From positions 1 through 35,125 of the forward strand of contig JAOUGW010000008.1 in the NCBI GenBank assembly GCA_029865465.1: a stretch of DNA of 35,125 nucleotides, read 5' to 3'. The notes below the pieces were generated by a model, which searched no databases, was not told where the DNA came from, and saw only the letters and a list, made by a program, of their open reading frames with translations. Both the position numbers and the translations under genes were made by a program. Below are positions 8,090-16,714 of this stretch, piece by piece; positions within the stretch are counted from its first letter, which is position 1; each line of letters starts with the position of its first letter. The DNA comes from Gammaproteobacteria bacterium. GTDB lineage: Bacteria; Pseudomonadota; Gammaproteobacteria; Steroidobacterales; Steroidobacteraceae.

Positions 8090-8796
8090 GCTTTCGTCCC
8101 GGGCACGTCGATGCGCTCCAGCTCGCGCCGGCCATCCGCGCCCGTGCGCAGGCGCAGCACGAAGTCGAAGCGGTCCACCTCGGTGCAGTAATCGAAATCG
8201 GTGAGCGGGGCCCAGTCGGCTTCCGGGTCGAAGAACTTCACGGCGGCGGGCGCGTCGCGCAGCCGTGCGCGGGCTTCGGCCGTGGTCAGCGCCTTGCCGC
8301 CATTGAGCAGCGTGACCAGCGCTTCCGCGCAAAGATCATCCTCGGCGCAACGCTCGCGGGCTTCGTGGCCCATGCGCACGATCGTGACGTGCCGCGGGTT
8401 GCGCGATTTCACGTAGCGCGCCAGCGCCGAGACGTTGACGAGGCTGGCGGTCAGCACTTCGTCCGCTCCCGTCGCATTCACGAGGCCCTGCGTGCCGGCA
8501 TGCGTCGTGTGAACCACCGGTCGCCCCGCTACGCCGATCGCGAGAATCTCCGTCGGTGAATTACCGGCGTCGAACCCGGGCAGGCGTCGCGCGTGCCGCT
8601 CACCGACGAGCACGGCGTCCGGCATCACGTCGCGTAAGGCAAGAGCGTCTTCGATCGCGCCGACCGGCATGACCCGGCTCGCGCCCGCAGCCACCGCGTG
8701 CGGCGCAACCGTGAAGGCACGGAACACGTCGATGACCAGCGCGATGCCGCGCGCACGGGAGGCGCCCGCCACGTGATCGACCACTTCAATCTGCAC
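8086..8796 (-). CDS. comB: ComB-like 2-phosphosulfolactate phosphatase family protein
   Basis: A 236-residue protein matching the ComB family, which in methanogens dephosphorylates 2-phosphosulfolactate in coenzyme M synthesis; bacterial members have poorly known roles. Family motifs are IDVFRAFTVA (about 22-31, with acidic Asp23 and Arg26), VLVGERHARRLPGFDAGNSPTEI and VVHTTHAGTQGLVNA. No other coenzyme M genes are visible, so a different phosphate ester is likely. The GTG at 8796 has a GAGG site about eight bases upstream and gives the canonical VQIEVVDHV start. It overlaps the decarboxylase stop by 11 bases and the antiporter start by four, so it is firmly inside an operon. Confidence 0.85.
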   Translation of the reverse strand: MQIEVVDHVAGASRARGIALVIDVFRAFTVAPHAVAAGASRVMPVGAIEDALALRDVMPDAVLVGERHARRLPGFDAGNSPTEILAIGVAGRPVVHTTHAGTQGLVNATGADEVLTASLVNVSALARYVKSRNPRHVTIVRMGHEARERCAEDDLCAEALVTLLNGGKALTTAEARARLRDAPAAVKFFDPEADWAPLTDFDYCTEVDRFDFVLRLRTGADGRRELERIDVPGTKA

Positions 8797-9922
8797 GCCG
8801 CGACCTCGCCTGCACGTTGAGCGCGACGATCTTCGCGCGCGGGATGAAGTTGAAATCCGTCGCCGAGCACGCCGTGTACGCACCCATCATGCGGCCGACG
8901 ACCAGGTCGCCGAGCTGCAGTTCCGGCAGCGGGATGTCCTCGCGCACGACGTCGATGCTGTCGCACGTGGGCCCGGCGAGCACGCTGGGATGGGCCGGAC
9001 CCCTGCGGCCGGGCACGTCGATCGGATAGCGGGCGTGATCGTACAGCTGGCCGTTGTAGGAGCCGTACAGGCCGTCGTCGAGGTAATACCACCAGCGGCC
9101 TTCGCGCTGGGCGCGGCCGATGACCGTCGAGACCGAGGTTCCGGACGGCCCCGCGATGAATCGCCCCGGTTCGGCGATCACGCGCACGCCGCGCGGCAGC
9201 TGCTTCAGGGCCTGCCGGATCGGCCGGCAGAATTCGCGGATCGGCTGCATCGTGCCGCCATAAGCGATAGGAAACCCGCCGCCGATGTCGAGCAGATCCA
9301 GGTCGGCGAGACCGGACGCGCGCGCATGCTCGATCAACTCGGCGCAGACCCCGATGGCCTCGACATACTTCTTGGGCTCGGCCACCTGCGAACCCACGTG
9401 GAACGACAGCCCTCGAATCGTGACCCCGAGGTCCCGCGCGAGCTCGAGCATCGGCGCGACAGCCGCCGGCTCGCAACCGAATTTGCGCGAAAGATCGACG
9501 ACTGCCGTCGGATCGCGAAAGGACAGGCGCAGCAGTACTTCCGCGCGGGTACGGTGCCGGCGGAACTTGCGCAGTTCGTCGGGATTGTCGGCCACGAAAG
9601 TGCGGATGCCGAAGCGCAGCCCTGCGCGGATCTCGGCGTCGGACTTGATCGGATGCGTGTGGATACAGCGGTCGGGCGCCACGCCCTCCGCCTTGACGAG
9701 CCTGATCTCGCCGGACGTCGCCACGTCGAAGCAACCGCCGAGATCGCGCAGTTCGGCGACCACTGCCGGATGCGGCAGAGGTTTCAGCGCATAGCACAGC
9801 GCGACGCCGGGCAGCGCGGCCTGCAGGCTGCGGTACTGGCGGCGCACGACGTCGCAGTCGAGCAGGAGCAGCGGCGAACCGTGTTGCGCGACGACCGCCT
9901 TGAAGTCGGGTCCCCGGCTCAC
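8786..9922 (-). CDS. Type III PLP-dependent ornithine (lysine/ornithine) decarboxylase
   Basis: Predicted to decarboxylate ornithine, possibly also lysine, to putrescine (or cadaverine) for polyamine synthesis. The 378-residue alanine-racemase-fold enzyme has every expected landmark: PLP-lysine Lys47 in CYALKPLPH, His175 in LSFHVGSQ, glycine loop 214-216 in DIGGGFP, Glu251 in AEPGR, Cys320-Asp321 in GPTCDSID, and Tyr349 in MGAYTACSATDFN. GPTCDSID with the following YT motif favours ornithine decarboxylase over diaminopimelate or carboxynorspermidine decarboxylases. The start is GTG at 9922 with a GAGG site a few bases upstream, six bases after the sua5 stop. No other polyamine gene lies in the window. 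Confidence 0.92.
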   Translation of the reverse strand: MSRGPDFKAVVAQHGSPLLLLDCDVVRRQYRSLQAALPGVALCYALKPLPHPAVVAELRDLGGCFDVATSGEIRLVKAEGVAPDRCIHTHPIKSDAEIRAGLRFGIRTFVADNPDELRKFRRHRTRAEVLLRLSFRDPTAVVDLSRKFGCEPAAVAPMLELARDLGVTIRGLSFHVGSQVAEPKKYVEAIGVCAELIEHARASGLADLDLLDIGGGFPIAYGGTMQPIREFCRPIRQALKQLPRGVRVIAEPGRFIAGPSGTSVSTVIGRAQREGRWWYYLDDGLYGSYNGQLYDHARYPIDVPGRRGPAHPSVLAGPTCDSIDVVREDIPLPELQLGDLVVGRMMGAYTACSATDFNFIPRAKIVALNVQARSRRAD

Positions 9923-9928
9923 GCGGCC

Positions 9929-10960
9929 TCAGTCCTGTCCGAGGTCGGCGCGCAGCGCCGCGATGTCAGGATCGCCGGACACGACGTTCTCCGCCGAGGC
10001 GGCACGGTGCAGTCGATCGCGCACGGCATCCCACGCCTCGCCCGCCGGCACTTCCTCGACCAGTATCTCCTTCGCACCCGACTTGTCGAGCGTGCGCAGA
10101 TTCACGTACAGCTCGCGGCCATAGACGTCGGCGCGACGGCCGGCGTTGATCCACGTCAGGTACTTGTTGGCCACGCGCGGCGTGCGCATCGCAAGGACCG
10201 CGATCTTTTCGCGATGCTCGGTGAGCTGGGCCACGACTTCCTCGAGCGTGCGGCTCGGGACGATGCTGAGCGACGTGCGGGGGGCGTAATGCTTGGCATC
10301 GCTGCCGGGGACGCGCGGAGCGCCACTGTCGGGCCCCGCCTGGAGTTCGGGCACGACCGTGCGCAGTTGCGTCAGCGTGAGCGCGCCCGGCCGCAGGATG
10401 CGCGGCACGGTATCGACACAGGAGACGATGGTCGATTCGAGGCCGATCTTGCAGTCGCCGCCGTCGAGCACGATCTGGACTTCGGCGCCGAACTCGTCGC
10501 GCACGTGCTCGGGGCGCGTGGGACTGATGCGGCCATACCGGTTGGCGGAAGGCGCCGCGATGCCGCTGCCGAAAGCGCGGAGCAGCTGCTGCGCCACGGG
10601 GTGACCCGGTACACGAACGGCGACGGTGTCCTGCCCGCCCGTGATGGCGAGATCGACGGCCGGAGCGCGGCGCAGGACCAGCGTCAGCGGGCCTGGCCAG
10701 AACTTTTCGGCGAGCGCAGCCGCGGTGGGCGGTACGTTCAACGCCCAGCGTTCGAGCGCCCGCGGGTGGTCGATGTGGACGATCAGCGGGTGGGTTGCCG
10801 GGCGCCCTTTCAACTCGAAGATCTTCCGGACAGCGTCGGGGTTCGACGCGTCGGCGCCGAGGCCGTACACCGTTTCAGTCGGGAATGCGACGACCTCGCC
10901 TGCGCGCAAGGCCTCGACGGCCTGGTCGATCTCGTCCTGGGGGAGTCTCGCGGTCACCAT
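9929..10960 (-). CDS. sua5: L-threonylcarbamoyladenylate synthase, Sua5 type
   Basis: Makes threonylcarbamoyl-AMP from threonine, bicarbonate and ATP, the first step of tRNA t6A37 synthesis. At 343 residues it is the long Sua5 form: a YrdC/TsaC catalytic domain (about 8-200) with FPTETVYGLGADA, IFELKGRP, WPGPLTLVL and APSANRYGRISPT, then the linker GSDAKHYAPRT and a C-terminal Sua5 domain. The linker closes over the active site in characterised Sua5 proteins. The start at 10960 is ATG. It leads a tight gene run (next gene six bases away), while 48 bp separate it from the preceding HtrA-like gene. Confidence 0.96.
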   Translation of the reverse strand: MVTARLPQDEIDQAVEALRAGEVVAFPTETVYGLGADASNPDAVRKIFELKGRPATHPLIVHIDHPRALERWALNVPPTAAALAEKFWPGPLTLVLRRAPAVDLAITGGQDTVAVRVPGHPVAQQLLRAFGSGIAAPSANRYGRISPTRPEHVRDEFGAEVQIVLDGGDCKIGLESTIVSCVDTVPRILRPGALTLTQLRTVVPELQAGPDSGAPRVPGSDAKHYAPRTSLSIVPSRTLEEVVAQLTEHREKIAVLAMRTPRVANKYLTWINAGRRADVYGRELYVNLRTLDKSGAKEILVEEVPAGEAWDAVRDRLHRAASAENVVSGDPDIAALRADLGQD

Positions 10961-11008
10961 AGGACGCGAATGATAGCGTCAAACCCAGGGCGCCGCGCAG
11001 ACGCGGAC

Positions 11009-13849
11009 TCAGGGAATCGCCTTGCGCTCCCACTCGCCGCCCGGGTTGCGACGCAGGTCATACGCCGGCCAGTAGTTCTGGTCGAGCTTCAGCGTCGTCA
11101 CGCCGGTCGAGCCGTTCCAGGTGACCGTCTTGAGACGCACCGATGAACGATCCGCACGCCCGCGCACGGCCGCAATGAACGCGTCGAGGTCGGGCGTCGA
11201 CCGCCCGTCGACCTCGACGATGCGGCGTCCGGCGAACAAGCCGTAGCGAGTCGATGGCGAACCGTAGGCGAAGTACGCGACGAAAACGCCCTCGGGCGGA
11301 ATCGAGCGCTGGATCGTCATCGCGCGGTGAGGCGCGTGGAGCACGGCCCCTGCCCAGAGCAGCAGGCGATCGATGTCCTCGCCACGAAGCGCCGCGGTAT
11401 CGACGTCGACGACCTGCTCCGCACCATCGCGCAGCAGCGTGACCTGCACGCGGGGCGACTGCGTCGCCTCCTCGACCTCGCGAAAGCGGTTGACCGTCAC
11501 GCCATTCACTGCCAGCAGCAGGTCGCCCTCCCGCAGCACCCTGGCGGCGCCGGATCCCGCCGCGACTCTCGAAACCGCGAGCACCTGGCGATGCGCCGCA
11601 TTGCGCCGTTCCAGTCTGTCGACCCACCCGGCCGGCAGTCCCAGCTTGCGTGCAGCAGCGATCGGCAGCGCCTCGAACTCGGCTTCGAGCGAGTAGAGGG
11701 GCTTGCCGTCGCGAGCAGCTGCAACGGCCTCGAGCACGACCGCAGCCGGCATGCCCCGGTTGACCTGCACGGTGTCGCGCGCGCCTTCGGTGGCGAAACT
11801 CGACCACAGCGCGCGTACGCGACCGTCCTTGCCGGAGATTACGCCGTCGAAATCCGTGGGGGAATTCACCAGCGAGACCACTTCGAGGTTGGCGTCGCGG
11901 AACTGCAGCGTGCGGGACAGCGGGAAAGTCACGTCGTCCATCGTCGCGACGTAGGTCGCCAGCGACCGCAGCCGCGAATCGCCGGCGAGGCCGACGACCG
12001 TCACCGGTTCGCCCGATTCGAGTTCGCGCGTATCGAACTTCACGGCGCGGATCGGCGTGCCGTCGAGCGCCCTGGGATCGAATGAAACGACCGACAGATT
12101 GTGCAACGGGTGGACGTATTCGACCTTGCCCGGCACTTCGATCGAGCCGCCGATCGTGATGCGCACGTCGCCAGCCGCGACGGGCACCGTGTTGCGGTCG
12201 ACAACCACCAGGCCGCGCTCGGCGTCGACGATGACACCGGTGCCGTGGTAGTTGCGCTCGGTGATGCCCGCGACGGAAAACGGCATGTCGAACGTGACGA
12301 GCACCAGCGAGGCCGCGAGCTCATTCGAGCGCTTGTCGTTACCCCCGGCGAAACTGGTACGGGCAGGCTGCACGGTTGCCGCGGCGGGGGGCGCCGGCAG
12401 CTCTGCGCAAGGCCAGAGACCGGTCTGGTCGTCGCGACGGCACACCCTTGCCGGGAACCAGGCGCGGTCCATGCGCATCACGCGCGTCTCCGTACCCTTG
12501 GGGTCGTCGAGCGTGGAATAGCGCAGAGCCGCGCGCTCGCCGTGCGGCAGCGTGACGATGATGTCGCGGAACTCCGCCAGGCTGGCGACCGGCTTGCCGT
12601 TCACGCTGGATATCAGGGCACCGCGCGGCACGCCTGCCGCATTCAGCACGTAGCCCGGGTTGGCGACGAACACGCCGCGCACCGGCGCGTTGAAGTGTCG
12701 CGCCATCTGGTAGGAGAGCGTGTGCACCACGGAATCGCCGAACTCGAGGAACTCCGCGGGCGTGATCGCGTGCAGGTCGCCCACGGGCAGCGTCTGCTGC
12801 ACTTTTTCGCCGCCGCGCTCGACGACGATGTCGACCTTGCCGCCGACAGACCCGTCGAGCACTTCCTCGAGCGGCTGGAACGTGGTTACGAGCTGGCCAT
12901 TCACGTGCGTGAGGATGTCGCCTGGCTGCAGGTTGCCCTCGGTCGGCGAGCCCGGCAGCACCTCGTCCACGACCAGCATGCCGGTCAGGTCGGCGTGCGC
13001 CTTGCGCGCGGCCTCCTGCGTGGCGGCCTGCAATCCGAGGCGCACGAGTTCGTCGTAGGGCGTGTAGTTGAAGACCGTCTGCAGCGTGCCGCGCGTAACG
13101 GGCTCGCCGCGCTGGATCAGCCGCAGTGCACGCTGCACGCGCCCGAGTGGCAGGTAGAAACTCGACTGTGCGCCGCTGCTGCCGCCGGCATTGAGCGCGA
13201 CGACGCGACCCTGGATGTCGATGACCGGCGAACCCGACGAGCCGCCCGACGTGCCGGATGCGGCCTGCACGTAGAACGTGTTGAAGTCGTTGTACTTGCC
13301 GACGCCGTATTCGGGGGCTGCGCGGTCGAGCCGCGCGAGCGTGCCGGCGAGGATGGACAACTGCTCGCCGGCGTCATTGCCGACGACGCGGATCTCGGTG
13401 CCGACGCGCGCGCCTTCCGGATACAGAGGCAGCGCGACCGGCTGGACATACCGGAGCCGGGCCGGATCGTAGCGATAGATGCCGAAGTCGTGCACCGGGT
13501 CGCGATAGACGGCGTGCAGTTCGACTTCCTCGCGGTTCTGGAATACCGCGGTCGCCACCACCGGTCCGGGTGTGACGACATGCCGGTTGGTCAGGATGAG
13601 GCCGCGCACGGCGTCGACCACGAAACCCGTCGCCTGGCTCGACTGGTTCCACTCCGTGTCGAAGGCGCGGGTCTGGTCGATCTCGATCGTGACGACCGAC
13701 GGCGCGATGCGCTCGATCGTGCGGTCCCAGGCCGGACTCTCGGCGGCCGATGCGCCACCGGCGAGGCCGACGGCCAGCCACGGCAACAGCAGCAACCGGA
13801 CGAGTTGCCGGCCCGCGCCGGCGCGGGTATCCGCCAGCCAGGGGGTCAC
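11009..13849 (-). CDS. Deg7/Nma111-like double trypsin-domain HtrA protein with PDZ domains
   Basis: A 946-residue S1C (HtrA/DegP) family protein, about twice usual DegP length. The order is a hydrophobic N-terminal signal segment (18-36), protease domain 1 (about 40-240), PDZ domains (about 285-355 and 385-460), a degenerate protease-like domain 2 (about 505-690), then C-terminal PDZ-like repeats (about 700-930). Domain 1 has a complete triad: His90 (LTNRHVV), Asp121 (VHDFGIYRYDP) and Ser205 (GGSSGSP). In domain 2 the equivalents are Asn553 (VDRNTVPV), Asn584 (LHNLSVVSFDP) and a lost serine (SPTDFDGVIS), so it should be inactive. This layout is known from plant Deg7 and yeast Nma111. It probably acts in the periplasm in quality control. 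Start is GTG, overlapping the PfkB stop by four bases. Confidence 0.9.
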   Translation of the reverse strand: MTPWLADTRAGAGRQLVRLLLLPWLAVGLAGGASAAESPAWDRTIERIAPSVVTIEIDQTRAFDTEWNQSSQATGFVVDAVRGLILTNRHVVTPGPVVATAVFQNREEVELHAVYRDPVHDFGIYRYDPARLRYVQPVALPLYPEGARVGTEIRVVGNDAGEQLSILAGTLARLDRAAPEYGVGKYNDFNTFYVQAASGTSGGSSGSPVIDIQGRVVALNAGGSSGAQSSFYLPLGRVQRALRLIQRGEPVTRGTLQTVFNYTPYDELVRLGLQAATQEAARKAHADLTGMLVVDEVLPGSPTEGNLQPGDILTHVNGQLVTTFQPLEEVLDGSVGGKVDIVVERGGEKVQQTLPVGDLHAITPAEFLEFGDSVVHTLSYQMARHFNAPVRGVFVANPGYVLNAAGVPRGALISSVNGKPVASLAEFRDIIVTLPHGERAALRYSTLDDPKGTETRVMRMDRAWFPARVCRRDDQTGLWPCAELPAPPAAATVQPARTSFAGGNDKRSNELAASLVLVTFDMPFSVAGITERNYHGTGVIVDAERGLVVVDRNTVPVAAGDVRITIGGSIEVPGKVEYVHPLHNLSVVSFDPRALDGTPIRAVKFDTRELESGEPVTVVGLAGDSRLRSLATYVATMDDVTFPLSRTLQFRDANLEVVSLVNSPTDFDGVISGKDGRVRALWSSFATEGARDTVQVNRGMPAAVVLEAVAAARDGKPLYSLEAEFEALPIAAARKLGLPAGWVDRLERRNAAHRQVLAVSRVAAGSGAARVLREGDLLLAVNGVTVNRFREVEEATQSPRVQVTLLRDGAEQVVDVDTAALRGEDIDRLLLWAGAVLHAPHRAMTIQRSIPPEGVFVAYFAYGSPSTRYGLFAGRRIVEVDGRSTPDLDAFIAAVRGRADRSSVRLKTVTWNGSTGVTTLKLDQNYWPAYDLRRNPGGEWERKAIP

Positions 13850-14778
13850 AGTTCGCGGCCGTACGCCGCGCTGAAGCGCTGCTTGAATTCGTTCATGTCG
13901 AAGCGGTGGTTCTGCGTGCCGGAGTGGGCGATCTTGATGGAGCCCAGCAATGAAGCGATTCGACCCGTGGTGTCCCAGTCAAGTTCATTCATGAGGCCGA
14001 ATATCAGCCCGGCACGGTAAGCGTCGCCGCACCCGGTCGGATCCCTGACCACCTCCGGCTTCACCGTCGGGATCACGTACTGCTCGCCGTCGGCGTGGAT
14101 GACGCTGCCCTCGGCGCCCCGGGTGACGATGTAGGCACGCACCTTATTCGCGATCATTGCGGCCGTCCAGCCGGTCCGCTCCTGCAGCATCTGGCCTTCG
14201 TAGTCGTTGACGGCGACCCAGGTGGCCTTGTCGACCAGTTCGCGCAGCGCCTGGCCGTCGAACATCGGCAGGCCCTGGCCCGGGTCGAACAGCCACGGAA
14301 TGCCCGCGGCCGCGAACTGCGACGCATGCGCGATCATGCCGTCGCGGCCATCCGGCGCCACGACGCCGAGCGTGATGCCCGCGGTGGTCGGCACGGCGTT
14401 GAGGTGCGACTGCGACATTGCGCCCGGGTGGAATGCCGTGATCTGGTTGTCGTCGAGGTCCGTCGTGATGAACGCCTGCGCCGTGAATTCGTCGTCGAGT
14501 TCGCGCACGAAGTCGAGACTGACGCCGCAAGCCTTGAGCCAGCGACGGTACGGTTCGAAGTCGTGGCCCACCGTTCCCATCGGCGCACCCTTCTCGCCAA
14601 GCAACTGCAGGTTGTAGGTGATGTTGCCGGCGCAGCCGCCGAAATTCCGCCGCATGCTCGGCACCAGGAAAGACACGTTCAGCATGTGGATGCGGTCGGC
14701 GAGGATCTGCTCGCGGAAGCGCCCCTGGAAGACCATGACGGTGTCGAATGCCAGGGAGCCGCAGACTAGTGCTGTCAT
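13846..14778 (-). CDS. PfkB-family carbohydrate/nucleoside kinase (adenosine kinase-like)
   Basis: A 310-residue ribokinase-fold kinase. It shows the N-terminal PfkB glycine motif NFGGCAGNITYNLQLLG (about 45-61), an NxxE motif at Asn191-Glu194 (NDYEGQML) and the C-terminal PfkB signature DPTGCGDAYRAGLIFG with catalytic base Asp252. The N-terminus and GGCAGNITYNL motif resemble bacterial proteins annotated as adenosine kinase, so phosphorylation of adenosine or a similar nucleoside or sugar is likely but unproven. The ATG at 14778 is preceded by a pyrimidine-rich heptad repeat on the coding strand rather than a visible Shine-Dalgarno sequence. It overlaps the HtrA-like gene at 13846-13849. Confidence 0.87.
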   Translation of the reverse strand: MTALVCGSLAFDTVMVFQGRFREQILADRIHMLNVSFLVPSMRRNFGGCAGNITYNLQLLGEKGAPMGTVGHDFEPYRRWLKACGVSLDFVRELDDEFTAQAFITTDLDDNQITAFHPGAMSQSHLNAVPTTAGITLGVVAPDGRDGMIAHASQFAAAGIPWLFDPGQGLPMFDGQALRELVDKATWVAVNDYEGQMLQERTGWTAAMIANKVRAYIVTRGAEGSVIHADGEQYVIPTVKPEVVRDPTGCGDAYRAGLIFGLMNELDWDTTGRIASLLGSIKIAHSGTQNHRFDMNEFKQRFSAAYGREL

Positions 14779-14783
14779 AAGAA

Positions 14784-14804
14784 GGGGTCAGGGGATAGGG
14801 GTTA
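14784..14804 (+). repeat. Three tandem G-rich heptads just upstream of the PfkB gene
   Basis: On the plus strand three units GGGGTCA, GGGGATA and GGGGTTA follow each other exactly in register, ending 19 bases before further G-containing sequence. They lie 5 bases upstream of the minus-strand start codon at 14778, where a ribosome site would be expected. The 14779-14857 gap otherwise holds only a weak GGCGC hairpin (about 14830-14845). The three G4 runs could take part in a quadruplex in the template strand, but a fourth long run is missing. Confidence 0.6.
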
Positions 14805-14857
14805 GTCGGAAGCAGAACCGGAAACGGAGGCGCGCCGGTGCGCCCATTTGATGCGGA

Positions 14858-15244
14858 TCAGGAGAGGCGGTCCCAGAGGACCAGCGCCCAGGTCGAGAAT
14901 AGCAGCACCAGCGCGAAGAATACCGCGGCGGAACCGAGGTCCTTGGCGTATCCCGACAGCGGATGCCGCTCCGTCGAGAGCCGGTCCACGATCGCCTCGA
15001 CGGCGGAGTTCAGTAGCTCGACGAGCATGAGCAGCAGCACCGCACCGACCAGCAGCAGACGCTCGATCCCCGTCTGGCCGAGCCAGAGGCCCGCCGGAAT
15101 CAGGACACACGCGGCCCAGGCTTCCTGCCTGAAGGCCGACTCGTTCCGGTAACAGTTGGCGATGCCCCGGAACGAGTTCTGCGTTGCCAGCACGAGGCGG
15201 TTCAGCCCGGTCGGGCGGCCCCCTTCGCGCAGCTCCGCTGTCAT
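14858..15244 (-). CDS. dgkA: Diacylglycerol kinase
   Basis: Small inner-membrane enzyme that phosphorylates diacylglycerol to phosphatidate, recycling lipid left by membrane-derived oligosaccharide synthesis. The 128-residue product (E. coli 122) has an amphipathic N-terminus with the NESAFRQE motif (Glu35), three transmembrane helices and the signature [15 protein letters not shown]. Glu76, Asn79 and Glu83 of that signature match E. coli Glu69, Asn72 and Glu76. AKDLGSAAV supplies Lys101 and Asp102. I used the ATG at 15244, which overlaps the gcvPB stop (ATGA) and gives the usual N-terminus; an upstream frame extension lies inside gcvPB and is not convincing. It is the distal gene of the gcv operon. 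Confidence 0.95.
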   Translation of the reverse strand: MTAELREGGRPTGLNRLVLATQNSFRGIANCYRNESAFRQEAWAACVLIPAGLWLGQTGIERLLLVGAVLLLMLVELLNSAVEAIVDRLSTERHPLSGYAKDLGSAAVFFALVLLFSTWALVLWDRLS

Positions 15245-16695
15245 GCAGCCTTCCACGTCAGGTCGAGCTGTTTCGCCGCACGGACGTCGTCGAGGCGACG
15301 CACCGGCAGGGTCCACGGCGCGCCCTTGAGCTTGTCAGGCTCGGTCTCGGCCTCGCGCCGGATCGCGATCATGGCGTCGACGAAGGCGTCCAGTTCTTCC
15401 TTCGACTCGGTTTCGGTCGGCTCGATCAGCAGGCACTCGGGCACCAGCAGCGGGAAGTAGGTCGTCGGCGCGTGGAAGCCGTAATCCAGCAGGCGCTTGG
15501 CGAAATCCATCGCGTTCGTGCCCCACTCGTGGGCCTCTCGCCGCAACGTGACGATGAACTCGTGGCTCGCCCGGCGCTCCGGATACGCGAGTTCGAATCC
15601 GGCGGCCCGCAGTCTTGCCGCCAGGTAATTCGAGTTGAGCGTCGCGAACTCCGACACGCGCTGCATGCCGTCGCGGCCGAGCATGCGCATGTAGATATAG
15701 GCGCGCAGCAGCACGCCGGTGTTGCCCATGAAACCCGACAGCCGGCCGATGGTCTGCGGCAGGTCCTTTTCGTCGAGCCAGCGGTAGCGGTCGCCGTCGC
15801 TGCCGACGATCGGCACCGGCATGAACGGCAGCAGCCGCTCACTGACGCCCACCGCGCCCGAACCCGGACCGCCGCCGCCGTGCGGCGTCGAGAAAGTCTT
15901 GTGCAGGTTCATGTGGATGACGTCGAACCCCATGTCGCCCGGACGCACCTTGCCCAGGATCGCGTTGAGGTTGGCACCGTCGTAATAGAGCAGGCCGCCG
16001 GCTTCGTGCACGATCCGCCGCAAGTCGTCGATGTGGCGCTCGAAGACGCCGATCGTCGACGGGTTGGTCAGCATGATGCCGGCGGTCTGCGGACCGACCG
16101 CCGCCCGCAGCGAGTCGAGGTCGATGTCGCCGTTCGGCAGCGTCGGGATTTCCTTCACCGTGCAGCCGCACATCGTCGCGGTCGCGGGGTTCGTGCCGTG
16201 CGCGGCGTCCGGCACGATGATCTCGACGCGGGCGAGGTCCTTGCGGGCCTTGTGGTACGCACGGATCATGGCCACCCCGGCGAACTCGCCTTGCGCGCCT
16301 GCCATCGGCGTGAGCGACACACCGCGCATGCCGGTCACCTCCTTCAGCATCTCCTGCAGCTCGTACAGGATCTGCAGGATGCCCTGCCCCGTCGATTCGG
16401 GCGCCAGTGGATGCCGGTTGAGCAACTCGGGCAGCATCGCGTACTGGTTACACGCCTTCGGGTTGTACTTCATCGTGCACGACCCGAGCGGATAGAAGTG
16501 CGTGTCGATGGAGAAGTTGAGTTGCGACAGGCGCGTGAAATGGCGCACGGCCTGCAGCTCCGACACCTCGGGCAGCAGCGGCGCGCCGGCACGGCGCAGC
16601 GCGGCAGGGATCGGGGCTTCGACGGGCACCTGCGGGTACTGCGCCTCGGCGCTGCGGCCGGGTGCGGAGTGCTCGAAGATCAGCTTTTCGTGCAT
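15241..16695 (-). CDS. gcvPB: Glycine dehydrogenase (decarboxylating) subunit 2
   Basis: PLP-binding half of the two-subunit P protein of the glycine cleavage system, which decarboxylates glycine and passes the aminomethyl group to lipoyl-GcvH. The 484-residue product carries [42 protein letters not shown] and the PLP-lysine motif [18 protein letters not shown] with Lys266. An in-frame ATG at 16704 lies only two bases after a GAGGA site, whereas the ATG at 16695 is nine bases away, so 16695 is the better start. It begins about 20 bases after gcvPA stops (16715). E. coli has a single fused GcvP; this organism has the split form. Confidence 0.96.
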   Translation of the reverse strand: MHEKLIFEHSAPGRSAEAQYPQVPVEAPIPAALRRAGAPLLPEVSELQAVRHFTRLSQLNFSIDTHFYPLGSCTMKYNPKACNQYAMLPELLNRHPLAPESTGQGILQILYELQEMLKEVTGMRGVSLTPMAGAQGEFAGVAMIRAYHKARKDLARVEIIVPDAAHGTNPATATMCGCTVKEIPTLPNGDIDLDSLRAAVGPQTAGIMLTNPSTIGVFERHIDDLRRIVHEAGGLLYYDGANLNAILGKVRPGDMGFDVIHMNLHKTFSTPHGGGGPGSGAVGVSERLLPFMPVPIVGSDGDRYRWLDEKDLPQTIGRLSGFMGNTGVLLRAYIYMRMLGRDGMQRVSEFATLNSNYLAARLRAAGFELAYPERRASHEFIVTLRREAHEWGTNAMDFAKRLLDYGFHAPTTYFPLLVPECLLIEPTETESKEELDAFVDAMIAIRREAETEPDKLKGAPWTLPVRRLDDVRAAKQLDLTWKAA

Positions 16696-16714
16696 GGCTT
16701 TCATTCCTCGGGCC

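Noticed and set aside
8090-8332. 81-residue N-terminal extension of the NhaD-type antiporter
   Set aside because: It lies within comB, is Arg/Ala-rich with no membrane segment, and the GTG at 8089 gives the expected overlap and N-terminus.
8086-8796. A coenzyme M biosynthesis locus
   Set aside because: Only a ComB-like gene is present; no ComA, ComC, ComD/E or related genes are visible in the window.
8990-11146. 718-codon plus-strand frame across the decarboxylase and sua5 genes
   Set aside because: It spans parts of two unrelated conserved minus-strand genes and crosses their junction, with biased composition and no domain.
12101-14020. 639-codon plus-strand frame opposite the HtrA-like and PfkB genes
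   Set aside because: Antisense shadow of well-supported genes; no motifs, composition typical of complement frames.
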